From Lithobates sylvaticus (Eukaryota; Chordata; Amphibia; Anura; Ranidae), in assembly GCA_028564925.1 (NCBI GenBank), contig CM053028.1:625899380-625963379 (forward strand): 64,000 nt of DNA, given 5' to 3'. A model generated the notes under the pieces. That model was not told where the DNA came from. It did no database searches and saw nothing but the letters and a program-made list of their open reading frames with translations. Within the stretch, counting starts at the first letter, position 1; each line of letters begins with the position of its first letter. Position numbers and translations under genes: made by a program. Positions 1 through 9,727 of the stretch are shown piece after piece.

Positions 1-172
1 ATTTTTTTGGCTGGGTTTCCCCTTAAAATCCATCCCAGACCTCAAGGGTCTGGTATGGATTTTGAGGGGGACCCTACGCCATTTTTTTTTTTGGCTGGGA
101 TCCCCCTTAATATCCATCCCAGACCTGAAGGGCCTGGTTATTGAATTTGGGGGGACCCCTACGCTTTTTTTT
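1..172. repeat. Two tandem copies of an ~85-bp repeat
   Basis: A stretch reading 'ggctggg...ccccttaa.atccatcccagacct' and ending in a block of G then 'acccctacgc' occurs twice in a row (about 1-88 and 90-172). The copies differ at several positions, so the duplication is not recent. No coding potential is seen. The family is not recognised. Confidence 0.6.
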
Positions 173-229
173 TTTGTTTTTTTTATTTTTTATCAATGAC
201 TTTTTTTTTATGAATGGCTTTCAATGAAT

Positions 230-778
230 GAATGTTCTCTGTATTACGGGAGCCGACAATTCATATAGCCACGAGTGATTTTAAATTGCTTTCTTTCCTG
301 CAAAAATGACACTTTTTGCAGAGACAGTTCTAAGCACAGGAAACATGCGCCCCTTTACATGCATACTAGCCACCCCCTAGGTACGAAATTTAAAGGAATA
401 TTACACATTTATTGTTTCACTTTAATCATTATTAAAATCACTGCTCCCGAAAAAACGTCCGTTTTTAAAAGTTTTTTTTGCATTGATACATGTCCCCTGA
501 GGCAGGACCCAGGTCCCCAAACATTTTTTATGACTAACTTTTTAAAAATAAATGACTTCAATGACTGTTCTCTGTATTAAAAGCACTCGCGGCTATATGA
601 ATATCAATTCATATAGCCGCGAGTGCTTTTAAAAGACATTTTAAAAAGCAACATTAAATCCCCGAACACCGGACCCGAACCCGAACATACAGTCAATTGT
701 TCGGGTTCGGGTCCGGGACCCGAACACCCTAAAGTCCGGTACGGACCCGAACTTTACAGTTCGGGTTCGCTCAACCCT
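230..778 (-). mobile_element. hAT-like non-autonomous element, one terminus at 778
   Basis: Read on the minus strand the element begins at 778 with 'tagggttgagcgaacccgaa', a typical hAT terminal inverted repeat, followed by a CG-rich block made of 'cgggttcgggt' motifs and then an A/T-rich interior. A 24-bp perfect hairpin (arms 579-602 and 607-630, 4-nt loop) lies inside. The interior has recognisable similarity to the hAT-like fragment at 58252 (shared 'cgggagcagtga' and poly-A rich segments). The opposite terminus was not found, so it is probably truncated. Confidence 0.6.
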
Positions 779-1062
779 AGTTATCACCCCTGTAACATTT
801 TGTTTGCTGTCTGTGCACCTGTTCAGAACATTTCACCTCACTTTCCGTCCCAATGACAAATGTTTTTGGAAAAGTGGGGTTTTTATTGAAACAAGGATTG
901 GTGATAAAGCATCAGTAGAGAGGAGATACCTTTTTCCCAAATTAAAGCTAACAGGATAGAATTTCCCTTCCTAGGGGTAGATTTCCTCTCACTTCCTGTT
1001 TCTCCTTCCGTTTGCAAGTAGGAGTCGTTTGTAAGTTGGATGTTTGAAAGTAGGGGCCTGCC
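779..1062. mobile_element. Tigger/pogo-like DNA transposon fragment
   Basis: The right edge carries repeated 'tttgtaagttggatg' and 'gaaagtaggggcctgcc' motifs and ends next to 'gtatata'. This resembles the terminal repeat of Tigger/pogo elements, which consists of spaced 'gtaagt-gga' units and ends at a TA target. The matching left terminus was not found. The 780-960 part is an unidentified frog-type repeat. Confidence 0.4.
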
Positions 1063-1094
1063 GTATATACTCTGCAGAAATTTGCCCCATTAGA

Positions 1095-1368
1095 TGTTGG
1101 TGTTGTCACAACATTGTAAGCCCTCACAGTTACTCTTGGTGGGCACAGGAATTGGCCCTGCTGTGAATTATTAGATCAAGAATTGTAATTGCATGCACCT
1201 GTTGAACAGGGCAGAAAAATTGGGCCTTAGGCACTGGTGCTCTTGCGACAACACTGCAACCCCTCACATATACTGTACTTGGAGCACAGCAGTCAGACCT
1301 GTTGCAAAGCATTGCTTAAAAAATTGTAATTACACGCCCCTGTTAAACAGGGGCTGAAAAATTGGGCC
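1095..1368. repeat. Two diverged ~135-bp direct repeats, probably hAT 3' non-coding DNA
   Basis: Two copies (about 1095-1226 and 1235-1368) share the order 'ttg(t/c)gacaaca', 'ccctcaca', 'attgtaatt', 'cctgtt.aacaggg' and end with 'gaaaaattgggcc'. The solo LTR begins directly after the second copy. They probably belong to the 3' flank of the hAT element whose transposase lies to the right, but the hAT terminus on this side was not located. Confidence 0.5.
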
Positions 1369-2236
1369 TGTCATGGATATACAGATTCCAGAACTGCAGC
1401 AAGGCTGAGGCGCATCCCGGCCAGCAGGCGCCCAGCGGCTTTGGCGCCAGTGGGCCTTTAAAAAGGGCTCCCACCGTTCAGCTCTTGCTGGTTGATCTGT
1501 AGTCTTCCCTGGGACCCGCCCCTGTATCTGCATCTGATCTCACACCTGACCTGGCTTCCTGACCACGCTGCTCTCTCCTCTCCTGATCTCTGGCTGCCAT
1601 TTGACCTTGCTTGTTTACCTGCATACCTGATCTTCTGTTGCCGACTAAGCCTGGACTCTGATCATCCCTTGTCTGCCGATTCTGTCTGATCTGATCCGAT
1701 GTGTATGACCTGGCTTGTCTGACCTTGTTCCTGCCCGCTGTGTGCACCTGCATCCTGCTGACCTGCATCCTGCGCCCCTGCATCCTGCCGATCTGCATCC
1801 TGTGCACCTGCATCCTGCTGACCTGCATCCTGCGCACCTGCATCCTGCTGACCTGCATCCTGCGCACCTGCATCCTGCTGACCTGCATCCTGTGCACCTG
1901 CATCCTGCTGACCTGCATCCTGCGCACCTGCATCCTGCTGACCTGCATCCTGCGCACCTGCATCCTGCTGACCTGCATCCTGCGCACCTGCATCCTGCTG
2001 ACCAGCATCCTGCGCACTTGCATCCTGCTGACCTGCATCCTGCGCACCTGCATCCAGCCGACCTGCGTTCCTTAGCACTCCCCAGTGGTCATCATCTCCA
2101 GCTCCAGAGAACTCTGCAGGCACTCCTACCTCACTGTGCTCCTACGGTCACTGTCCCCAACTCCAGTGTCCCAGGAACCAGGGCTGTACGAGAGGTCTCC
2201 CTCTGCATGTCAGGCTCACCCACAAGGTACGTGTCA
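1369..2236. mobile_element. Solo LTR of an LTR retrotransposon (fossil)
   Basis: The 868-bp segment begins with TG and ends with CA ('tgtcatgg...cgtgtca') and is flanked by the 5-bp duplication 'gggcc' (1364-1368 and 2237-2241), the hallmark of LTR integration followed by recombination to a single LTR. A TATA-like 'cctttaaaaagg' lies near 1456. The right half is a 30-bp minisatellite. No internal coding region remains. The intact target duplication suggests moderate youth. It interrupts the 3' flank of the hAT element, so it inserted after the hAT. Confidence 0.7.
1741..2056 (+). repeat. 30-bp minisatellite inside the solo LTR
   Basis: About 10.5 copies of a 30-bp unit built from 'ctgcatcctgctgac' and 'ctgcatcctgcgcac'. 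Copies differ mainly by c/t changes at the CpG in the second half. Because the period is divisible by three, reading frames stay open on both strands, but these are repeat artefacts rather than genes. Confidence 0.9.
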
Positions 2237-2534
2237 GGGCCTTAGCCACTGGGGGTGGCACCCAGAAAAAAAATGTTCTTCCAAGATATCATCAGGATCA
2301 TTGAGGAGGAAGAGGATAGTCAGTCAACATAACAGGACAGTCACTCAGCATCAGCATAGGCAGTCTTAAAGGGATGTGACATTATAAATTATTCAGTAAT
2401 ATCAGCTTCAGGTGCCTGGTAGCTGGTCGTGATCCAAGACTGATTCATCTTTATGAAGGTCAGTCGATCAACCGAGTCGGTGGACAGGCGCACCCTGTGA
2501 TCGGTGACAAAGCCTCCAGCAGCACTGAATGTGC

Positions 2535-4880
2535 AAATGTAAATGTAAAGTGTAAATATGTGTCCATCGCGCTACTTGGAGTATACAGATAGTCTAAAGT
2601 GCGTTAACAATAGTGCTGTGCGGCAAAATGTGGCGTGTTCACAAATACACAAATGAGGATAGGTATAAAAAAGAATTTTGCGCAATAAATAGCTAAAAAA
2701 TATATGTAAAGTGCAATATGTATATTGACCAGTAGTGGACGCTAGTACTGGTGAGAGGTAATTACTGGTTCATTAAAATAATGGCGTACATATGTGACTG
2801 GTGGTGGAAAATAAATAATAGCACGTATTTGTGACTAACAATAAATATAATAGATAATATATTGAATATTTAAAGTGTCATGTGCAAGAGAACTTAAAAT
2901 TGGTTATAGTGATGTTCAATGTATATAAAACAATATGCTTAAATACATTATGTTTACAACAATCAAAAATAAAAAATAGTGTAAATCCGTGACTGGTGAA
3001 ACACAAATACCATATATATAAAAAATATAATATATAAAAAGATGATATTATATATAATAAAAATAAATAACAATGGTGAATAGGTGATTAAGTGATTCCA
3101 AAAGATGAATAAAAAAAATATATAAAAAATTAAATAGAAAGTTCATATAGTCCCAGATTGGATAAAAATATATAACTAAAACAGTGTCCCAATTGATCCA
3201 TCAGATCCTAATGATAAAGTGGTGTGTAATCAGGCACAACCATCTCATGGATCATGCAGTAATGAATTTAGTGTTTTCAGTTCATCCAAATGATCAACAC
3301 TTTCTGTATAGCTTATTAAACAGCGGTAGACACTTGGTCCTGGTTTTCATATATTATATCCAATCACTGGTCTCCCAGAACTCTCACCTTAGAGATGAAA
3401 AAATGAAGCCTTTCAGGGGTATCCTATAGCCCCATGTGGTTTAGATACAGGTGTTCAGCAAACGTAGTAAAAGTAATGTACTTCTCCTTTAAGGGCGTTT
3501 GAATCTTGGATCCTGCAATGCTCAGTGTCAAAAATTGACACAGCGCCAGGGGAAAGAAGAAAGGGGAAGCCTCCACTAGTGTAGTAGTTAAAATAGTAAT
3601 TAAAAATATTTATTCAAATAGTGGGTGGACTCTTACATCAAAATAAAATCAAACAGGCATATAAGGTTAAAAATGCTCCCAGGCGTTCTCAGCGCCTTCT
3701 CACGTCTCCTTGTGTGCTTCTCTGCCTACGGCCACTCCCTACGCGTTACGACACGTCACGTGTCTTCATCTGGGGACGTGTCGTAACGCGTAGGGAGTGG
3801 CCGTAGGCAGAGAAGCACACAAGGAGACGTGAGAAGGCGCTAAGAACGCCTGGGAGCATTTTTAACCTTATATGCCTGTATGATTTTATTTTGATGTAAG
3901 AGTCCACCCACTATTTGAATAAATATTTTTAATTACTATTTAAACTACTACACTAGTGGAGGCTTCCCCTTTCTTCTTTCCCCTGGCGCTGTGTCAATTT
4001 TTGACACTGAGCATTGCAGGATCCAAGATTCAAACGCCCTTAAAGGAGAAGTACATTACTCTTACTACGTTTGCTGAACACCTGTATCTAAACCACATGG
4101 GGCTATAGGATACCCCTGAAAGGCTTCATTTTTTCATCTCTAAGGTGAGAGTTCTGGGAGATCAGTGATTGGATATAATATATGAAAACCAGGACCAAGT
4201 GTCTACCGCTGTTTAATAAGCTATACAGAAAGTGTTGATCATTTGGATGAACTGAAAACACTAAATTCATTACTGCATGATCCATGAGATGGTTGTGCCT
4301 GATTACACACCACTTTATCATTAGGATCTGACGGATCAATTGGGACACTGTTTTAGTTATATATTTTTATCCATTCTGGGACTATATGAACTTTCTATTT
4401 AATTTTTTATATATATTTTTTATTCATCTTTTGGAATCACTTAATCACCTATTCACCATTGTTATTTATTTTTATTATATATAATATCATCTTTTTATAT
4501 ATTATATTTTTTATGTATATGGTATTTGTGTTTCACCAGTCACGGATTTACACTATTTTTTATTTTTATTTTTGATTGTTGTAAACATAATGTCTTTAAG
4601 CATATTGTTTTATATACATTGAACATCACTATAACCAATTTTAAGTTCTCTTGCACATGACACTTTAAATATTCAATATATTATCTATTATATTTATTGT
4701 TAGTCACAAATACGTGCTATTATTTATTTTCAACCACCAGTCACATAGGTACGCCATTATTTTAATGAACCAGTAATTACCTCTCACCAGTACTAGCGTC
4801 CACTACTGGTCAATATACATATTGCACTTTACATATATTTTTTAGCTATTTATTGCGCGAAATTCTTTTTTATACCTACC
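2535..4880 (-). mobile_element. Large foldback retroposon with 1.1-kb arms (Penelope-like, non-autonomous?)
   Basis: The insertion is bounded by the 14-bp duplication 'agcactgaatgtgc' (2521-2534 and 4881-4894) and splits the hAT transposase codons exactly. From about 2658 to 3757 the sequence is nearly the perfect reverse complement of 3775 to 4874, around a 17-nt loop. The segment 2535-2657 is unpaired and has an 'aaatgt' repeat at its outer edge, like a retroposon 3' tail on the minus strand. Matching 81-codon frames in the two arms are mirror copies, not genes. At the centre the minus strand holds a hammerhead-like motif (see separate entry). The few differences between arms indicate youth or correction between arms. 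Confidence 0.85.
3735..3785 (-). ncRNA. Hammerhead-ribozyme-like motif at the foldback centre
   Basis: On the minus strand: 'tccc' (helix I), 'cagatga' (CUGANGA core with one change), a 6-bp helix II 'gacacg-tga-cgtgtc', then 'gtaa' where the consensus is GAAA, a very short helix III 'acgcgt', and 'ggga' closing helix I. This order is the minimal hammerhead layout described for Penelope-like elements. Two core positions deviate, so this copy is probably weak or inactive. It is a structural inference from reading; no covariance search was run. Confidence 0.5.
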
Positions 4881-7800
4881 AGCACTGAATGTGCGTTCGG
4901 AAAGAACGCTGGATGCAGGACAGGCCAGTAGCTCAATTGCATACTGTGCAAGCTTTGGCCAGTGATCCATCCTCAAGACCCAGTAAGCCAGAGGATTTTC
5001 GGTGGGAAAGGTGTCCAAGTCTGACCTTGCCCCTAGGTATTCCTGCACAATGTAATGTATATCAGATGCTGGCGATGGTTGCTGGAACCGATCATACCTT
5101 GGGGCTGCGGACTAAAAAATTGTCTGAACGCATTGGTCAGACGTCCACCTTCCCCACCGCTCCTTCTGCTACTGACCGAAGCCTCAGCAACTCGTCGTCC
5201 AGGACCAGGAGTTTGTAACCTCCCAGTCTCTGGGAACGTGTTGCACAGACCTTTCTGCAAGGCCTCACTGAGATGTCTCATCCTCTGCTCCCTCTGCGAC
5301 GGCAAGATAAGGTCAGCAACCTTACCCTTGTACCGTGGATCAAGGAGAGTGGCCAGCCAGTAATGGTCCCTCTCCTTGATCCGAAGAATACGAGGATCCT
5401 TCCGCAGGCTTTGCAGGATCAGGGAGGCTATGCAACGTAGGTTAGCTGAGGCATTCGGTCTGGAGTCTTCTGGGTCACTGAGGACGACATGATCGGCAGC
5501 CACCTCCTCCCAGCCACGTACAAGTCCACTGGTTTGTTGGGACTGTAAATCATCCCTAAAAGACTGCTGCTGCTGCTGTTGCTGAGTGCCAGGCTCCACC
5601 TCCATGCTGACACAATCCTCCTCCTCCTCCTCATCCTCTTCCTGTGTGATGGGTGGGAGAGAAGGAACACTGTCTGGATAAAGGGGGCCTTGAGAGGCAA
5701 GGAAGTCCTCCTCTTCCTGCCTCTGTTCTGCCTCAAGTGCCCTGTCCATTATCCCACGCAGCGTATGCTCCAACAGGTGGACAAGAGGTACAGTGTCACT
5801 GATGCATGCACTGTCACTGCTCACCATCCTCGTGGCCTCCTCAAATGGTGACAGGACAGTGCATGCATCCCTGATCATGCTCCACTGGTGTGGGGGAAAA
5901 AAATCCAAGCTCCCCTGACCCTATCCTGGTGCAGTAGTCGCACAGGTACTCATTGATGGCCCTCTGCTGTGTGTGCAGTCGCTGCAGCATGGCCAACGTT
6001 GAGTTCCACCTGGTGGGCATGTCACATATAAGGCGGTTCTTGGGCAGGTTCAACTCCTTTTGCAGCTCAGCCAGCCAAGCACTGGCATTATACGATCGGC
6101 GGAAATGCACACAGACTTTCCTGGCCTGCCTCAGGACATCCTGTAGGCCTGGGTACCTGCCCAAGAACAGCTGCACCACCAGGTTGAGGACGTTAGCCAT
6201 ACAGGGCACATGGGTCAGCTGTCCCTGTCACAGGGCGGAGAGGAGGTTGGTGCCATTGTCACAAACCACCATTCCTGGCTTAAGCTGGCATGGCGTCAAC
6301 CACCTCTCGGCCTGCCCCTGCAGAGCTGCCAGAACCTCTTCCCCTAGTGTGGCTCCTGTCCCCCAAACACACCAGCGCAAGCACGGCATGCCATCTTTTT
6401 GCCTGCGTACTTGCGTAGCCCCTTGTACGCCTACGGAGCACCGCTCGTTCCGAGGACAGAGCACTGGAAGAGGCCATGGAGGAAGAAGAAGAGGAGGGGG
6501 TGGAGGAGAGAGGTGTGTCACAACCAGTAGTAGCATTTTGGAGGCGTGGTGGCGGAACAACCTCCAACACTACTGCACCTTGTCCTGCATCCCTCCCAGC
6601 TGCCAAAAGAGTGACCCAATGGGCCGTGAAAGACAGGTAACGTCCCTGTCCATGCCTGCTGGACCATGAGTCAGCGGTAATATGCACCTTACCGCTGACC
6701 GCCCTGTCCAGTGAGGCATGGACATTGCCTTCCACATGCCGGTAGAGAGCCGGAATCGCCTTCCGTGAGAAAAAGTGGCGTTTGGGAACCTGCCACTGAG
6801 GAACCGCACATTGAACAAACTCACGGAAGGGGGCCGAGTCTACCAACTGAAAAGGCAGCAGTTGAAGTGCTAGCAATTTAGCCAAGCTAGCATTCAACCG
6901 CTGGGCATGTGGATGGCTGGGAGTAAACTTCTTTGGACGGTCCAGCAGCTGGGGCAGGGAAATTTGCCTGGTAGAATCGGACGTCGGTGTACTGCTAACA
7001 GAGTGCCCGCAAGTACCTGGTGTGGGTCTTTAATGTGCGCTTGCCAACGAGCTGCATGGCAGGTCGACATATGTCTTATCATGCTTGTGGTGCCCAAGCG
7101 GCTGATGTTTTGGCCATGCGAGATACGCTTGAGACATATGTTGCAAATAGCAGTGGTGCGATCTGATGCACTCGTCTCAAAAAAGGCCCACACCAAAGAA
7201 CTTTTGTGATAACGTGCAGAGGCAGCGCCCTGCACAGGCGAAGCACTGCGGTGTGATTCAGTTGGTGTGCTGGCCTCTAGCTGGCCTCCGGAGGGCATCC
7301 AGCATCGTTGGACATGTGCCGCCTCCTCCTCCTCCTCCTCCTCTCTCCCTTCAGGCACCCACGTGGAGTCAGTGACCTCATCATCCCCTCCCTCTTCACC
7401 ACTGGAGCAAACCTGGCAGTAAGCTGCAGCTGGTGGAACATGACTGCCAGATTGCTGTCCTTGAGCATCCCCTCTCTCTGCGCTCACGCTACTGCCTTCC
7501 TCTAGCTGGGTATCATCATCCTAGCCTTCAAAACGTTGGGCATCCTCCTGGAGCATGTACCCAACACTGTGCTCAAACAGTTCGGGGGACTCCTCAGGAG
7601 GACATGGTGGGTCTAGGGAAGGGGTGCCTGATGATGCCATTGAGAATGCGTTGGCAGCTGCTTTGCCAGTACCCTGAGCCTGGGTGAGAGAGGATGAGGA
7701 GGATAAGGAGGGCTTGGTCATCCATTCTACCAAGCCTTCGGCATGATGCGGCTGAACATGTCCAGCTGCCGAAAACAAGGACAAGCGTGTCCCATGGCCA

Positions 7801-7962
7801 CGTGCTGATGACGATGCATGACCACGTCCACGTCCACGACCAGCACTGCTTGCCCTGTGTTCTTGCCTCGGGACTGTCTGCCTCTCCTTGGCGGTCTTCC
7901 AGGCATTGTAGTGGGTAGTGTATATTGTGCTGGAGTCACACAGCACACACTAACTCCTGCAG

Positions 7963-9100
7963 ATGGCTGCCTTAGATGACAGCAACAGGGCCTTACGGAA
8001 GATAGAGGCTGCCTTAGATGAAAACAACTGGGCCTTATGGCAGATAGAGGCTGCCTTAGATGACAACAACAGGGCCTTATGGCAGATAGAGAGGCTGAGG
8101 TGGTTTTATGTGTGCTGTACTAACACGGCAGACACACACATGCTAGCTCCTGGAGATGCTCCTGGAGATGCCTGGCTGCCTTAGATGACAACAACTGGGC
8201 CTTACGGCAGATAGAGGCTGCCTTAGATGACAACAACTGGGCCTTACGGCAGATAGAGGCTGCCTTAGATGACAACAACTGGGCCTTACGGCAGATAGAG
8301 AGGCTGAGGTGGTTTTATGTGTGCTGTACTAACACAGCAGACACACACGCTAGCTCCTGTAGATGCCTGGCTGCCTTAGATGACAACAACTGGGCCTTAC
8401 GGCAGATAGAGGCTGCCTTAGATGACAACAACTGGGCCTTATGGCAGATAGAGGCTGCCTTAGATGACAACAACAGGGCCTTATGGCAGATAGAGAGGCT
8501 GAGGTGGTTTTATGTGTGCTGTACTAATACAGCAGACACACACGCTAGCTCCTATAAATGCCTGCCTGCCTTAGATGACAACAGCAGGGCCTTATGACAG
8601 ATAGAGAGGCTGAGGTGGTTTTATGTGTGCTGTACTAACACAGCAGACACACACGCTAGCTCCTATAAATGCCTGGCTGCCTTAGATGACAACAACTGGG
8701 CCTTACGGCAGATAGAGGCTGCCTTAGATGACAACAACAGGGCCTTATGGCAGATAGAGAGGCTGAGGTGGTTTTATGTGTGCTGTACTAACACAGCAGA
8801 CACACACGCTAGCTCCTATAAATGCCTGCCTTAGATGACAACAACTGGGCCTTACGGCAGATAGAGGCTGCCTTAGATGACAACAACAGGGCTTTATGGC
8901 AGATAGAGAGGCTGAGGTGGTTTTATGTGTGCTGTACTAACACAGCAGACACACACGCTAGCTCCTATAAATGCCTGGCTGCCTTAGATGACAACAACAG
9001 GGCCTTATGACAGATAGAGAGGCTGAGGTGGTTTTATGTGTGCTGTACTAACACAGCAGACACACACGCTAGCTCCTATAAATGCCTGCCTGCCTTAGAT
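7963..9100. repeat. Complex tandem repeat in the hAT 5' region
   Basis: Two units alternate: a 42-bp unit (beginning 'gctgccttagatgacaacaa') in runs of one to three, and a unit of about 69 bp ('ggtggttttatgtgtgctgt' to 'agctcctataaatgcctg'). Both lengths are multiples of three, so long plus-strand frames remain open; these are antisense to the transposase and are taken as artefacts. The block lies just upstream of the transposase, where hAT elements carry their promoter and transposase-binding subterminal repeats. Confidence 0.85.
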
Positions 9101-9424
9101 CACAATAGGCCAGAAGTTTAAAGGTGATACTGCAATGCTGTACTAACAGCACACACTCACCAGACTAATCCCCAGAATCACAGCAGATAAAGTTAGACTC
9201 AGCAGCAGATAATGTCACCACTCAGCAGTGTCAGCACAGCAGAATGTATAAGACAGCACAGCACTGCAGATACTGTCAGCAGCAGTGCAATCAGCAGAAT
9301 GAATATATATTCAAATGATCAGTATTCTGTAATGATAATGAATCAGCATCAGCAGTCTGCCTATATCACAATCACAGCCGGAACACAGTGCACTAGGCCG
9401 CTGGCGCGGCGGCCTTTTAAACAG

Positions 9425-9719
9425 TGGGGCGTGTACTAAAGCCCCTGAGCTATAATTGGCTACAGGCGTCCTGTCTGTAGCCAATTATTGCTCTCCTCGC
9501 TGCCGGCACTGTGATTGGCCAAGCATGCGGGGTCACAGTGCATGCTTGGCCAATCATCAGCCAGCAATGCACTGCGGCTGGCGCAATGCATTGCGGGCCG
9601 CTCGCATCACACAAATGTGATGCGAACGGCCCAAATAGTTCTGGGCTCGCCGAGCGGGCGAACGCCCGGTGCTCGATTCGAACGTGGGTTTGAATTGAAC
9701 ACCGGGCCCATCCCTACTG
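9425..9719 (-). repeat. hAT terminus with three consecutive hairpins
   Basis: The right end of the hAT element reads inward as 'cagtagggatgggcccggtg', a typical hAT terminal repeat. Interior to it are three inverted repeats in series: 'attggctacag...ctgtagccaat' (about 9456-9486), 'attggccaagcatgc...gcatgcttggccaat' (about 9512-9555) and 'gggccgctcgcatcac...gtgatgcgaacggccc' (about 9595-9632). Such hairpins are likely transposase or host-factor sites. The 8-bp target duplication could not be paired because the left terminus was not found. Confidence 0.65.
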
Positions 9720-9727
9720 AGGTGTTA

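Larger units (their letters stand above)
2389..7487 (-). pseudogene. ZBED-type hAT transposase, broken and split by an insertion
   Basis: Reading leftward, the pieces give: an N-terminal BED zinc finger (about 7487-6894, with 'AICNICLKRI' and 'IRHMSTCHAA'); the first catalytic region 'HITADSWSS' (about 6680); 'VVCDNGTNLL' (about 6240); the hAT motif 'PTRWNSTLA' (about 6000); an acidic and glutamine-rich linker; and the C-terminal dimerisation domain 'ACPASSVLSERTFSA' (about 4900), which continues after the 2535-4880 insertion as 'AGGFVTDHRVRLS' to a stop at 2389-2391. The pieces fall in several frames, so there are several frameshifts besides the insertion. The family mobilises DNA by cut and paste with 8-bp target duplications. 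This copy cannot be functional. Confidence 0.85.

Noticed and set aside
1478-2245. Long overlapping open frames on both strands (for example 191 and 176 codons) over the CATCCTG repeats
   Set aside because: The repeat period (30 bp) is divisible by three, which keeps frames open by default; the peptides are pure repeat translations inside a solo LTR.
3184-4348. Two identical-looking 81-codon frames, one on each strand
   Set aside because: They are mirror images within the arms of the foldback (coordinates sum to twice its centre) and have no recognisable domain.
8319-9010. Plus-strand frames encoding repeats such as AALDDNNWALRQIE
   Set aside because: They are translations of the 42-bp and 69-bp satellite units, lack conserved initiation and lie antisense to the hAT transposase.
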